A stretch of 64,000 nt of DNA, from the NCBI RefSeq assembly GCF_003007785.1, contig NZ_PXOH01000017.1:45955-109954 (forward strand). The letters run 5' to 3'. Position 1 is the stretch's first letter; each line of letters begins with the position of its first letter. The notes below the pieces were generated by a model. That model saw only the letters and a program-made list of their open reading frames with translations. It ran no database searches and was not told where the DNA came from. The DNA comes from Aphanothece hegewaldii CCALA 016 (GTDB lineage Bacteria > Cyanobacteriota > Cyanobacteriia > Cyanobacteriales > Microcystaceae). Shown one piece after another: positions 9,085 to 17,769 of the stretch. The position numbers and the translations under genes were made by a program.

Positions 9085-10242
9085 ATGTATTTTTTTACAG
9101 CAGAGCTTTCCGAAAATCCATTTCTTGAGAACTATAATGAGCAACAAAATGAAGTATTAATCAAACAGCTTGAAGCAGCAGTTAATAAAAGCCAAGAAAT
9201 TGCTGATTCTTGGGATGAAATTTGGCAACGTTCATTTCATCTCGTTTTACCTTCTGGTGATGGAGATGTTGCCATTGCTGGTAACTGGTTGTTTGGTAAA
9301 CTTTGTACTTTGGGTTTTTGGATTGCCTTATCCTGTGTCATATTTTATGGATTTAGCCAATATAAATATTGGCTTGAAGGAAATTATCTACAATATATTC
9401 TGTCAATTTTTAATCCTTTGATTGTCGTCATCTTTCTTTCAAATAATGGTGCTTTAATGGTTGGAGGGTTTGAATTGTTAAGAAATGTTGGAAATTATGC
9501 TAATGAGCAGATTCTAACTGGTTCTTTGCAGGGGATGAATTTGCAAAATGCTTTTCGCCTGGCTAATGCTAGTTTTGGTTTTAAGTATGCCTTCAATACT
9601 CAACTAGAGCAGTGTATGTCTTATAGTGGCGATATCCAAACTGCCTGTATTAACAATCTTGTTGGCCAAGCTGAAGCGATGAAAGACTTTCTCCTTAAAG
9701 AGTCTATTGTTTCAAGATACGAGGGTTCGTTTTTCGACAAAATTTTACCTGGAGCAAGTCAATTATTAGATCCAGAGTTTTGGGAATCAATTGGAAAACA
9801 AATTTCTCCTTTCAATGTCTTAGGGAATGATTTAGAAGCCTTCCTTTTTTCAGTTTTAAAATCTCTTCTTGAAGCCTATCAACACCTGATGGAAGTGGCA
9901 TTAATTCTTATGGGATATATGCTGCCGCTAACTATGGGATGTTTGCTGTTACCTTTTGGAGCCAACGTCATTTTAAGCTGGATATCTGGCTATATTGCCA
10001 TCATTATTGCTAATCTCAGTTACAACGGAGTTACTGGATTAATGGCTACCTCCGCAGTTTTCTCAACTCCTGACGATCCTCTTCCTTTCGCAACTGTTTT
10101 GGGACTTTATGCGCCAGTTTTAGCTAGTGCGATCGCAGCAGGTGGTGGTGCAGCAATTTGGTCTGGTATTAGTAGTGCTACAAGTGGAGCTATTAGTGCA
10201 GGTTTTGATGTAGCAAGTACCGCTTTAAAATTAGTCAAATAA
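9085..10242 (+). CDS. virB6: VirB6/TrbL-like polytopic membrane protein
   Basis: A 385-residue protein. Membrane segments are visible near residues 70-95 (LGFWIALSCVIFYGF), 102-125, and a cluster between about 265 and 360 (VALILMGYMLPLTMGCLLLP; ISGYIAIIIANL; FATVLGLYAPVLASAIAAGGG). The first 60 residues are soluble. A large extracytoplasmic middle segment contains two cysteines that could form a disulfide. This is the VirB6/TrbL layout: an inner-membrane channel component of type IV secretion systems. It lies 7 bases after the VirB5-position gene and 9 before VirB8. Confidence 0.7.
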   Translation: MYFFTAELSENPFLENYNEQQNEVLIKQLEAAVNKSQEIADSWDEIWQRSFHLVLPSGDGDVAIAGNWLFGKLCTLGFWIALSCVIFYGFSQYKYWLEGNYLQYILSIFNPLIVVIFLSNNGALMVGGFELLRNVGNYANEQILTGSLQGMNLQNAFRLANASFGFKYAFNTQLEQCMSYSGDIQTACINNLVGQAEAMKDFLLKESIVSRYEGSFFDKILPGASQLLDPEFWESIGKQISPFNVLGNDLEAFLFSVLKSLLEAYQHLMEVALILMGYMLPLTMGCLLLPFGANVILSWISGYIAIIIANLSYNGVTGLMATSAVFSTPDDPLPFATVLGLYAPVLASAIAAGGGAAIWSGISSATSGAISAGFDVASTALKLVK

Positions 10243-10251
10243 GTTATTACT

Positions 10252-11001
10252 ATGCAACTTCTTCATAAATCTCATCAAACGGTAGTTGGGAAAAAAGACC
10301 CTGATCGTCTGTTCAGGATAACGGTTCTATTTCTTACAGGTTTAAGTTTCATTAACTTTCTTCTTCTTATTGTTTTAGCATCTGGATTACGAATGGTGGC
10401 GACACGTCCTCTACCTAACTTCGTACAACTGACAGATGGAAAGACGATCGATGTCCGCCCTGTCGATCCGCTTTATCGAGATCCCGAAACCATCAAAGAT
10501 TTTGTAAGCCAAACCAGTTACCTCTTATTTAGCTGGTCAAATCGGATTGCGGTTGATGAAAATGGCTCCAAAACCATAAAAACCGATGAAGGGGTTTCAG
10601 TGGATGAAAATCAACGAGTCACGACTTCAACTTGGGAGGCAAGTTTTGCTCTTTCTGAAGATTTTAGATTGGAATTCCTTAAAGGGCTGGCTGATTTAAT
10701 GCCTCCTGAAATTTGGCGAGGTAAAACTTATGTCTCCGTAAAATTTATCGATATTTCTGAACCTGTTCTCATTTCACCTGGACGTTGGGAAATTAATCTT
10801 GTTGCTAATTTAATCGTGCAAGATGGCTTAACTCCCGCAGGTCGAGCAATTCCTTTTAACAAGACAATTTTAGTCAGAGCGATCGCTAATCCTCCTTTAC
10901 CGCTTCTTGAACAAGCAACTTATTTACAAAAAACCATTTATAAAATTCGCTCATCTCGAATGGAAATTTATGAGATCCGAGATCTCGAAAATGAAAACTA
11001 A
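10252..11001 (+). CDS. virB8: VirB8-like inner-membrane assembly protein
   Basis: A 249-residue protein with a short cytoplasmic N-terminus containing KKDPDRLFRIT, one membrane segment at about residues 25-48, and a periplasmic domain. The periplasmic part has the VirB8/TraE-type pattern of an extended start (PLPNFVQLTDGKTI), a helix-rich NTF2-like beginning, and a strand-rich end (GRWEINLVANLIVQDG). Its role is to nucleate the inner-membrane complex and contact VirB10. The assignment rests on topology and gene order. Confidence 0.65.
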   Translation: MQLLHKSHQTVVGKKDPDRLFRITVLFLTGLSFINFLLLIVLASGLRMVATRPLPNFVQLTDGKTIDVRPVDPLYRDPETIKDFVSQTSYLLFSWSNRIAVDENGSKTIKTDEGVSVDENQRVTTSTWEASFALSEDFRLEFLKGLADLMPPEIWRGKTYVSVKFIDISEPVLISPGRWEINLVANLIVQDGLTPAGRAIPFNKTILVRAIANPPLPLLEQATYLQKTIYKIRSSRMEIYEIRDLENEN

Positions 11002-11024
11002 CAACTTTTTAAGGATTAATCAGC

Positions 11025-12536
11025 ATGACTACAGCTAACCGTTTAGCTCAATTAGCGGGTTTAGAAGACCCAACCCCTGAGCGTTTGGAGATTAACATTC
11101 AAACGGAGCCATCCAACTCTACTACAGAAACTTCAGAGAGTTTATTTTCAAGCGATGAGATTGAATCGGGTGAAGAGGTCAATCGTTGGTCATTCGGGGA
11201 TAAAAAACGATTACCCAAAATGCTGTTGATTGCGATCGCTACCTCTGTAGTAGGAAGTGGTGGTTTATTTCTGTGGTCACTTAGTCAATCCCCAACGGCT
11301 CAACCTATCCCTGAAACGAAAAAACCAGAGGCAACAACAACACCTCTAACTGATGAAAACGATCCAGAGTTAGGCCAGACAAAAACAAAATTAGGTTTGC
11401 AAACTCAGCAACAACTGCTTGAACAACCTGTCGAACCATCACCTCAATTAGTTCCTGTAAGACAAAGAACAGCAGCCCCATCCACAAGAGTGGCTCCTTC
11501 AACTCGTCAGCAAACAGTCGCGGAGGCTAGACCGATTTCTTCGCCTCCAGTCCCTCGTCCTCCAATTTCTCGTGTTGAAAGACCAGCATTTGTTAATGTT
11601 AGCCGTCCAATTTTACCTAAAACGTATCCCAGTCCTGTTGTTAGGCCACAAGTAAGGTCAACAGTACCGACTTTTACTCCCCTCCCTAAAGTTGAGCCAC
11701 AGCAAGCATGGCTCGAAGCTTCTCGCTTAGGCAGTTTTGGGGAAAATGCTTCTTCCTCTACGGAAAAAAGAAACCGTTCTCAATCTGTTATTCAGTCCTA
11801 TGAAGAACAAGAACCGACTCAAGAAACTCAAGAAGTAGTGACCGAAAGTAAGGAAGTTTTTTACTCTGAAGAAGCGGCTGTTTTAGATGAACGAACGTTT
11901 GAACGCGTCGCTGTTTCTGCTGGTGTTAAAGGACGTGGTGTTTTAGAGACAGCGATCGCTTGGTCTGGACAAACCGTACCAGAGGATGTGTATTTAATTC
12001 GCTTAACCGAGGCAATGGTCAATCGTAAAGGAGAAATAATTTTCCCAGAAAATACAGTTATTTTTGTTTCGCTCAAAGATGCTCGTTCAGGGTTGGTTCA
12101 ATTGAAGACTGATTCGGTACTTTTGCCAGACTCGACAGATGAGCCAATTACTTTACCGTCATCGGCTTTCTCAATTCGCCGTAGTAATGGTAGTCCACTC
12201 ATTGCCAAACAGCACAATTATTCAAATCAGGAAAAAAGAGGAATTAATGTTCCAGGTTTAATGTTTGATGTACTATCAAGCGCGGCTCAAATGACGATGG
12301 GAGGGAATTCTGATAATCCTTACCAAAGTTATTACCAGATGGATCGCTTTAAAGATATCTACGATCGTAATTTTGCTCAACAAGAATCTAGACCTAATAG
12401 TTATTATCAGCAGCCATCTATCAGCAGTTGGGAGCTAGAAGCAGGGGTTGAAGTAACTTTGTATGTCACTAAAGGTTTTTCATTTTCTGTACCTATTCAA
12501 GAAAATATTCAAGAGGAACAAAACAATGATTGGTAA
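11025..12536 (+). CDS. virB10: VirB10/TrbI-like core-complex protein
   Basis: A 503-residue protein. It has an acidic cytoplasmic N-terminus, a single membrane segment at about residues 66-87 (MLLIAIATSVVGSGG), a long Pro/Ser/Thr/Gln-rich periplasmic linker (about 90-250), then a beta-rich C-terminal domain from about residue 300 (AWSGQTVPEDVYLIRLTEAM, then GEIIFPENTVIFVSLKDAR). The order membrane anchor, proline-rich linker and C-terminal beta barrel is that of VirB10/TrbI, which spans the envelope and links inner and outer membrane rings. It overlaps the following small gene by 11 bases. Confidence 0.75.
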   Translation: MTTANRLAQLAGLEDPTPERLEINIQTEPSNSTTETSESLFSSDEIESGEEVNRWSFGDKKRLPKMLLIAIATSVVGSGGLFLWSLSQSPTAQPIPETKKPEATTTPLTDENDPELGQTKTKLGLQTQQQLLEQPVEPSPQLVPVRQRTAAPSTRVAPSTRQQTVAEARPISSPPVPRPPISRVERPAFVNVSRPILPKTYPSPVVRPQVRSTVPTFTPLPKVEPQQAWLEASRLGSFGENASSSTEKRNRSQSVIQSYEEQEPTQETQEVVTESKEVFYSEEAAVLDERTFERVAVSAGVKGRGVLETAIAWSGQTVPEDVYLIRLTEAMVNRKGEIIFPENTVIFVSLKDARSGLVQLKTDSVLLPDSTDEPITLPSSAFSIRRSNGSPLIAKQHNYSNQEKRGINVPGLMFDVLSSAAQMTMGGNSDNPYQSYYQMDRFKDIYDRNFAQQESRPNSYYQQPSISSWELEAGVEVTLYVTKGFSFSVPIQENIQEEQNNDW

Positions 12537-12765
12537 CTTTTTTTCAAGAGATAAGCAACAGTCAATTCATGAGCAGAATATTAATTTATCTACTGATCAA
12601 GGAGATTTTATTGCTTTCATCTTTATTTTTCTCATGTTAGCTTGTAGCCTAACTTTTTCACGCTGGCTTAATTTTAAAAGTTTTCAAGATAACTTTTTTA
12701 AACAACACACCCTAAAAAAGGACATAGACAAGTATGGACAGCCTTCAACACCTAAGACTTTATAA
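12526..12765 (+). CDS. Small membrane protein whose C-terminus lies in a hairpin element
   Basis: ATG 12526 is preceded by AAGAGGA and gives a 79-residue protein; the frame is open further upstream but only inside VirB10. It has one membrane segment (about residues 26-46, FIAFIFIFLMLACSLTFSRW). The last 14 residues (DIDKYGQPSTPKTL) are encoded by the left arm of a hairpin element, and the stop codon lies in the element's loop. The ancestral C-terminus is therefore probably lost or replaced. The same IDKYGQ peptide appears where other copies are translated in this frame. Function unknown; it is probably accessory to the secretion apparatus because it overlaps virB10. Confidence 0.6.
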   Translation: MIGNFFSRDKQQSIHEQNINLSTDQGDFIAFIFIFLMLACSLTFSRWLNFKSFQDNFFKQHTLKKDIDKYGQPSTPKTL

Positions 12766-12846
12766 CTTAGCTGAGAGATCTAATAAAAAGGGGTCACGCT
12801 CGCTTGCCGAAGTGCTGTCCATCGAAAGTCAAGACTTTATGTAACT
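12712..12846 (+). repeat. Degenerate hairpin element, copy 2
   Basis: The left stem GACAAGTATGGACAGCCTTC (12727-12746) is well preserved; the right partner around GAAGTGCTGTCCATCG (12809-12824) is diverged. It is directly followed by another copy in the opposite orientation. Boundaries are approximate. Confidence 0.55.
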
Positions 12847-12956
12847 CTTGGAAAGAAACTGGTGGAGGGGGGACAATCTTATTATTTAAATCCTAAATTA
12901 GAACCAAAAAACTCTTGTTCCGAAGACTGTCCCCTTTTCACAGGGTTTAATGAATC
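12847..12956 (-). repeat. Hairpin element, copy 3, reversed, with diverged stem
   Basis: It begins CTTGGAAAGAAACTGG and ends TTTAATGAATC, the reverse orientation of copy 1. The stem core is GGGGGACAATCTT pairing with AAGACTGTCCCC; the arm bases differ from the usual GACAAATATGG but the G-run of one arm is matched by the C-run of the other. Confidence 0.65.
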
Positions 12957-13009
12957 CCTATGTGTAACTAATAGATTTACATATGTGTGTCTATTTAATG
13001 GAGCTAATT

Positions 13010-13807
13010 ATGCTATCTAATTCGACTTTTGATTTAAAATATCTTTTGCCTTGGCTAGTTTTACTATCACTTGCCTTTATGGTTAAAGAGCCTGAACAAG
13101 TTGTGGCTAATGAGGCTAGTTGTGCTATTAAGTCGTTTAAGGCTAAAGGAGAAGCAGGAAATCTACCCATTTTAACCATTTACAAAGGTTCTGGACTTAA
13201 TATTTCCTTTATTCCTGTCTCTCAAAAACTTAAAAAAGTGTGGCTCGACGATCCCTCCCAAGTAACAGTCGATTTTGATGCTCCTCTAGAAAAAGGAGCG
13301 TCCGTTATTCACCTAAAGCGAATTAATCCACTTAACTTTTCACAACTTCCTAAAAGCGATCGCACTTTGTTAACCGTAATCACCACTAGCCCACAAGGAC
13401 AGCAATCTCGTTATCAGTTTCGGCTAACTTATGGCAACGCCGGAAAGCCTTCTTGCTATGGCATTAGTGTTGTACCTGATCCTGTCGCTTCCGTAGCTTC
13501 AGTTTCTTATTTACCCGTTGAACTTGAATCTAATTTAATGAGTGGTTTAGCGATCGCTAAAAGTCGAGGACTAATTTCTTCATTACAAGGAAATTTGGTT
13601 TTAGAAAGACGGGTCAAGCAGTATATCAGTTTACGCAAGCAGGGGATGGATGAAGAACTTGCTCAGACTAGAGCCAAGATTTCTCAAGGCTTTCTCGATC
13701 GCTTGCAAGAATTAGCTGATAGTGCAGTTCAAGAGCCACCCGATGAACAAGAGATTGTTTGCGATCAAGATGCGTTCAAGTTATTGGAATGTTTATTAAT
13801 TGATTAA
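13010..13807 (+). CDS. VirB9/TraK-like exported protein
   Basis: Three in-frame ATGs exist (12983, 12998, 13010); 13010 is chosen because GGAG stands 6 bases upstream. The 265-residue product has an N-terminal hydrophobic signal segment (LPWLVLLSLAFMV). Residues about 50-155 are strand-rich with the order typical of the VirB9/TraK N-terminal domain (SFIPVSQKLKKVWLDDPSQV, then TLLTVITTSPQGQQSRYQF). The C-terminal 80 residues are helical and end with two cysteines. VirB9 proteins form the outer-membrane ring with VirB10. The separation from virB10 by two hairpin elements suggests that these elements were inserted into the operon. Confidence 0.55.
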   Translation: MLSNSTFDLKYLLPWLVLLSLAFMVKEPEQVVANEASCAIKSFKAKGEAGNLPILTIYKGSGLNISFIPVSQKLKKVWLDDPSQVTVDFDAPLEKGASVIHLKRINPLNFSQLPKSDRTLLTVITTSPQGQQSRYQFRLTYGNAGKPSCYGISVVPDPVASVASVSYLPVELESNLMSGLAIAKSRGLISSLQGNLVLERRVKQYISLRKQGMDEELAQTRAKISQGFLDRLQELADSAVQEPPDEQEIVCDQDAFKLLECLLID

Positions 13808-13821
13808 TTTTTTTCAAACTT

Positions 13822-14013
13822 ATGATCATTACCAAAAAGTATCGTTTTCATTTATTAATGTACGGTTCTTTAGCTTTAAGTTTTCTAGTTCTTTATCTTG
13901 TTCTATCTAGAACAATCGATTTAAATTTAGTTTCTTCGAGTTTAGAACAATTAAGTTTCCATTCATCAGGTACTTGTCAATGTCCTCTGTGTCAAGTGAT
14001 TACCATTAGTTAA
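13822..14013 (+). CDS. Small membrane-anchored cysteine-containing protein
   Basis: A 63-residue protein starting at ATG 13822, 14 bases after the VirB9-like gene. One membrane segment (MYGSLALSFLVLYLVL) is followed by a short extracytoplasmic tail with a CQCPLC cluster. The cysteine spacing could support a metal site or disulfides. The size and position in the secretion cluster recall small VirB7-like factors, but there is no lipobox in the usual place, so I leave it unassigned. Confidence 0.5.
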   Translation: MIITKKYRFHLLMYGSLALSFLVLYLVLSRTIDLNLVSSSLEQLSFHSSGTCQCPLCQVITIS

Positions 14014-14047
14014 TACAAACCGAGATATTATTTTTGGTCAAAAAAAT

Positions 14048-14446
14048 ATGTACATTAAAAAACCCAAAGATAGGATTCTTTGGTCAATCCCAGAGAAACC
14101 TGCTCTCGTTCAAATCTTGGCAAATGGTCGCAATGTTGGAATGATCGCTGATACGGGACAAAAATCCAAAGTCATTCGCCCACTTTTAAATTCTTTGCTC
14201 AAACAAATTCAAAACCGCCCAAGTAACATCGATTTAATTGAAGTTTATTTCGATGATTATCAAGTTTTAAAACTAACCAGTCTGAAAAAAACTGTGGTGA
14301 ATGAATTAAAACTTTTCTATCAATATTATCCTAGATATTTGACTTGGTTGATGGACAACGATCGCTTTATTGTTAAACCTCCAACCTTTTTGCTTGAATG
14401 GGAAAAAGATTTCTGTGGAGTCGCTAAAATAATTAAAGGGAGATAA
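14048..14446 (+). CDS. Hypothetical cytoplasmic protein of the T4SS cluster
   Basis: A 132-residue protein without signal peptide or membrane segment. It has mixed helix/strand character and several aromatic residues toward the C-terminus (FYQYYPRYLTWLM). It ends 3 bases before the GTG start of the next gene, so it is very likely co-transcribed and co-translated with the secretion genes. I do not recognise a family. Confidence 0.6.
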   Translation: MYIKKPKDRILWSIPEKPALVQILANGRNVGMIADTGQKSKVIRPLLNSLLKQIQNRPSNIDLIEVYFDDYQVLKLTSLKKTVVNELKLFYQYYPRYLTWLMDNDRFIVKPPTFLLEWEKDFCGVAKIIKGR

Positions 14447-14449
14447 GCG

Positions 14450-16981
14450 GTGTTTCCTCAGATTGTAAAAAAGCTCACCATCGCTTTTTGCTTATCTTTG
14501 ATGTTGCTATTTTTAGTTTCACCGTTTCAAGGCTCTGGCAAAGTTCTAGCCGATCCAATTGAAGAATTAATCGATGAAAATGAACTTGAAGAGACGGTTC
14601 CCGTTCCAAATCCTGAACCCCCTACGTTAGGTAATCTTTCACCCGAAGAAATTTTACAGAATGCAGCCATTATCAATTTATCGACTTTTTCCTTGTCGGA
14701 TTTTGGCACGTTGCAGTCGGATGGAGCGATCAATGTTGCTGATTATTTAGATGAAGAACAGTATAAACAGATGACCTCGCAGTTAGGTTACGATCCTTCT
14801 TTCTCTTGGAAAGCAGGCGATTCACTCAGCGATATTACGACAGTGGGAGATCTTAGCACTGATTCGACAATTGCTAATTGGTCACTTTCAACGGTAGCCG
14901 AAGCTAATACCCCGCCAGGACAAGCGATCGCTGATGTCGGGCAAACAGCTTTAAGTGATTACAAGTTGCCATTTAAAGGAAACTTAGAAGATTTAATTGA
15001 TGCTCTGCCGATTACAGGAAATTTGAAAGTTAAGGATGTTCGCCCGATTTACGACTGGGCCAAGCAAAAGTTAGGGTGGGATGATGTGACAGCAGCCAAA
15101 ATGGGAGGGCAGACAATTAGTAATTTCGCTAAAAATAATAATTTCAATAATCTTACCTTCGAGAATTTTGACTTTTCTTCTTATACAGTTGATGAAATCC
15201 CGGGGCTAAAAGATGCCAGCTTTAGCGATTTTAGAAATTGGGAAACTGCTAAAGTTTCTGAAATTCCCCAAATGGATACTACGCCTCTACAAAAATATAT
15301 GTCAACCATAGGGGAGTACTACAACAAAGCAGCAGAAGTTGCAGGATACCTAAATATGAACTGGGTTCCCTTTGCTCGTGTCGATGTCGTCTATGGACAG
15401 GCGGAGGGTAATCAAAAACAGGCGGGTCGCCAGAGCGTATCAGGCAGTAACTTGGTTGGCTACAATGTTGTTTGTGATACTGATAGCTGTCCCTATATTG
15501 AGTTAACTGATTTTTTCGGTTTGAACATTCCTTTTTTCGGGGTGCATGGTAAGGCATGGTTTGATGGGTATCATACGCCTTGGGTAAGTGGCGGAACGGG
15601 AATGTTCTCAGGGCTTCCTGAACCGACAGGGCGTAACCCTGCTACCAATTTTTTCAAGATGGTCATTACCAATACCAGTGAAAGTGATGGTCGTGCTGAT
15701 ATTGGGATTAACGGTCGGGTTTGCTTTTGGTGGGGGATACAGCATTGTACTCCTTATGTACTTGGTCCTGCTCCTTTTCTACCCGTTTATGAAAATCAAT
15801 TCATTGTTTTAGGACTGGATTATTTTGGAAACTGGGGAGGCTCTGGGGGAATTAGTGGTGGTAGTGGTTTATCGGCAGCACAGCAGCAGTGGGTAGAAAC
15901 TCTATCTTCTGTTGCTCCTGAAGTTTACGACCAGATTCAGAAATACGCTTCGGGATCTGGCGGTAGTGGAACGCAATACGGTAATCCTGGGGAATATGAA
16001 GGAGCGGTGAATACAGGAGAACCTTGTCAAACTTATCAGGGAGTTAATATTTCAGCTTTTAAAAAGTCGGTTGCAGATATTGAAAGTGGAGGGCAACCCA
16101 ATGGCGGTTATGGCGCTGTTGGTAAATATGCTCCCTGTGTCGGAGGATGTACAATTCCAGGAGGCCATGCTTTGGGAAAATATCAATATATGACTTATCG
16201 AGAGGAAGTCATCCGAATTTTTAACAGTAAACCAGGAGGCAAAGAAATTTTACAGAGAAGTTATGCCAATACAATCAGTAAAGAAGAATTAAAAGTTGCT
16301 ATTTCAAAATACTTCCCTCCTGCTGTGCAAGAGCAACTAAAAACAAATGATTTAAAGTCAAAACTTGCTCAGTTAGAAAAAGATGGTTATCAAGGGGAGC
16401 AGCTTGTTTATCGCTACGCTTGTTATCATTACAGTGGAGACAAGAAGGTTTGTGGTGATGCTAATAATCCGACTTATGCCAGCGATGCTCTTAAAGGTTA
16501 TAAAAAATATAGTTCAGCATCCGTGGCCCAATGCCAAATTGCTAAACAAACAACTGGTATTTGTTCAGGGAAAATGATCGTTCCGACAAGTGGAGTATGG
16601 ACATCAGGATATGGACCAAGAGTTCACCCAGTTACTGGACAACCAAAACTTCATGCTGGAGTTGATATTGCTCCTCCCTTTGGAACACCAGTTCGAGCCG
16701 CCGATGGTGGAGAAGTCATCTTCGCGCAATTTAATGGATCGGCTGGAAAAGAAATTAAAATTAGACATTGCAACGGATGGGTTACTAGATATCTTCATCT
16801 CAGCCGCATTAATGTAAAATTCGGACAAAAAGTTAATCAAGGTCAACTGATTGGCGAAGTAGGAAGTACAGGTTTATCAACTGGCCCACATCTTCACTTT
16901 GAAATTCGTATTAATAATGGAACTACAGCAGTAGATCCAGAAAAACATCTTCCAAAAATACCAGGATCGCCAAACCTATGA
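14450..16981 (+). CDS. Exported lysozyme-like / M23 peptidase, VirB1 role
   Basis: GTG 14450 follows AAAGGGAGA and starts an 843-residue protein with a signal peptide (cleavage near residue 35, after KVLA). The middle part (about 50-480) is of unknown fold with many aromatic and glycine residues. From about residue 530 a lysozyme-like domain starts (FKKSVADIESGG, with E545 as candidate catalytic acid, and HALGKYQYMTYREEV). The last 130 residues are a peptidase M23 (lysostaphin-type) domain with zinc ligands visible: HAGVD (H735, D739) and HLHFE (H814, H816). Such double peptidoglycan hydrolases open the wall for conjugation machinery. The stop overlaps the next ATG (ATGA). Confidence 0.8.
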   Translation: MFPQIVKKLTIAFCLSLMLLFLVSPFQGSGKVLADPIEELIDENELEETVPVPNPEPPTLGNLSPEEILQNAAIINLSTFSLSDFGTLQSDGAINVADYLDEEQYKQMTSQLGYDPSFSWKAGDSLSDITTVGDLSTDSTIANWSLSTVAEANTPPGQAIADVGQTALSDYKLPFKGNLEDLIDALPITGNLKVKDVRPIYDWAKQKLGWDDVTAAKMGGQTISNFAKNNNFNNLTFENFDFSSYTVDEIPGLKDASFSDFRNWETAKVSEIPQMDTTPLQKYMSTIGEYYNKAAEVAGYLNMNWVPFARVDVVYGQAEGNQKQAGRQSVSGSNLVGYNVVCDTDSCPYIELTDFFGLNIPFFGVHGKAWFDGYHTPWVSGGTGMFSGLPEPTGRNPATNFFKMVITNTSESDGRADIGINGRVCFWWGIQHCTPYVLGPAPFLPVYENQFIVLGLDYFGNWGGSGGISGGSGLSAAQQQWVETLSSVAPEVYDQIQKYASGSGGSGTQYGNPGEYEGAVNTGEPCQTYQGVNISAFKKSVADIESGGQPNGGYGAVGKYAPCVGGCTIPGGHALGKYQYMTYREEVIRIFNSKPGGKEILQRSYANTISKEELKVAISKYFPPAVQEQLKTNDLKSKLAQLEKDGYQGEQLVYRYACYHYSGDKKVCGDANNPTYASDALKGYKKYSSASVAQCQIAKQTTGICSGKMIVPTSGVWTSGYGPRVHPVTGQPKLHAGVDIAPPFGTPVRAADGGEVIFAQFNGSAGKEIKIRHCNGWVTRYLHLSRINVKFGQKVNQGQLIGEVGSTGLSTGPHLHFEIRINNGTTAVDPEKHLPKIPGSPNL

Positions 16982-17712
16982 AAATCAAAATGAGGAAACT
17001 ACTTTTGATTATGGCTTTAAGCTTAATATTTGTTACCTTGCTCAAGTACAAAGTGACGAGTAACTCTTTAAAGTCATCGATAAATACTCAAGTAAATACT
17101 GCTCCGAGGGAAAATATTGACAAATATGGACAGCCTCTCTCACAACAGATCAACTGTGACACCGAAGGACTCAATAAAAAAGGCTGGAAATATTTGTCTG
17201 ACTTTTTTGGCTCTCAAACAATTCCAAATTCGATTAGCACCTGTTTACCCAAGGGGATTTACTCAAGCTATCTAAATGCTCAAGTTAATGCTCAAGGAAA
17301 AACTTATTATTCAATAATTTGGGAACGAAAAATACCTAGTGATATCTTTGATGGAGAGATGGAGCCAATTCAACAACTAACAGTGATTTTAAAAGACGAT
17401 ATTGGATGCCAAGTTCTTGTTCCTCCCGAAAAAGGATTATATTATTCAAAAACCCTGTTCATGCCGCTTCAAATTTCTCAACAATTAGCTTTAAATGCTT
17501 TGCAAAGGCGAATTACTTTAGTTGGTGGAAAAGAAAAATTTCTTGAAGCTTTAAAGAAAAGTAATTTAGAAGATGATGCTGGAACCAGCCCTCCTCTGTT
17601 TTTTCCTGAAGATAAATGGGCTTATGAGCAATTAGGACTTAAAGTTCCCAAAAATGCGATCGTTAGAGAAATTTTTAATGATCAGGAAATTATCAATGAA
17701 ATGGAACAATAA
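16978..17712 (+). CDS. Membrane-anchored protein with in-frame hairpin element
   Basis: The ATG overlaps the stop of the M23 peptidase gene by 4 bases. The 244-residue product has an N-terminal signal-anchor (KLLLIMALSLIFVTLL). Residues about 42-79 are encoded by a decayed hairpin element (IDKYGQPLSQQIN...YLSDFFG); the same peptide pattern (IDKYGQ, QIN, YLS-FF) appears in the copy inside the lyase gene at 31 kb. After this come a mostly beta domain and a helical C-terminus. The frame continues cleanly on both sides, so the element is tolerated as coding sequence. Function unknown; by coupling it belongs to the secretion cluster. Confidence 0.65.
   Translation: MKIKMRKLLLIMALSLIFVTLLKYKVTSNSLKSSINTQVNTAPRENIDKYGQPLSQQINCDTEGLNKKGWKYLSDFFGSQTIPNSISTCLPKGIYSSYLNAQVNAQGKTYYSIIWERKIPSDIFDGEMEPIQQLTVILKDDIGCQVLVPPEKGLYYSKTLFMPLQISQQLALNALQRRITLVGGKEKFLEALKKSNLEDDAGTSPPLFFPEDKWAYEQLGLKVPKNAIVREIFNDQEIINEMEQ
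17104..17214 (+). repeat. Hairpin element, copy 4, inside a coding gene and in frame
   Basis: Left stem GACAAATATGGACAGCCT (17119-17136) and right stem AGGCTGGAAATATTTGTC; the right arm has drifted. Boundaries are inferred from the spacing in better copies and give 111 bp, i.e. 37 codons. Confidence 0.65.
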
Positions 17713-17769
17713 ACTACTTACAACTAATTCCTAAGAGCGTTATGGTGAGGTTCCTTAAGAGGAAAATTG

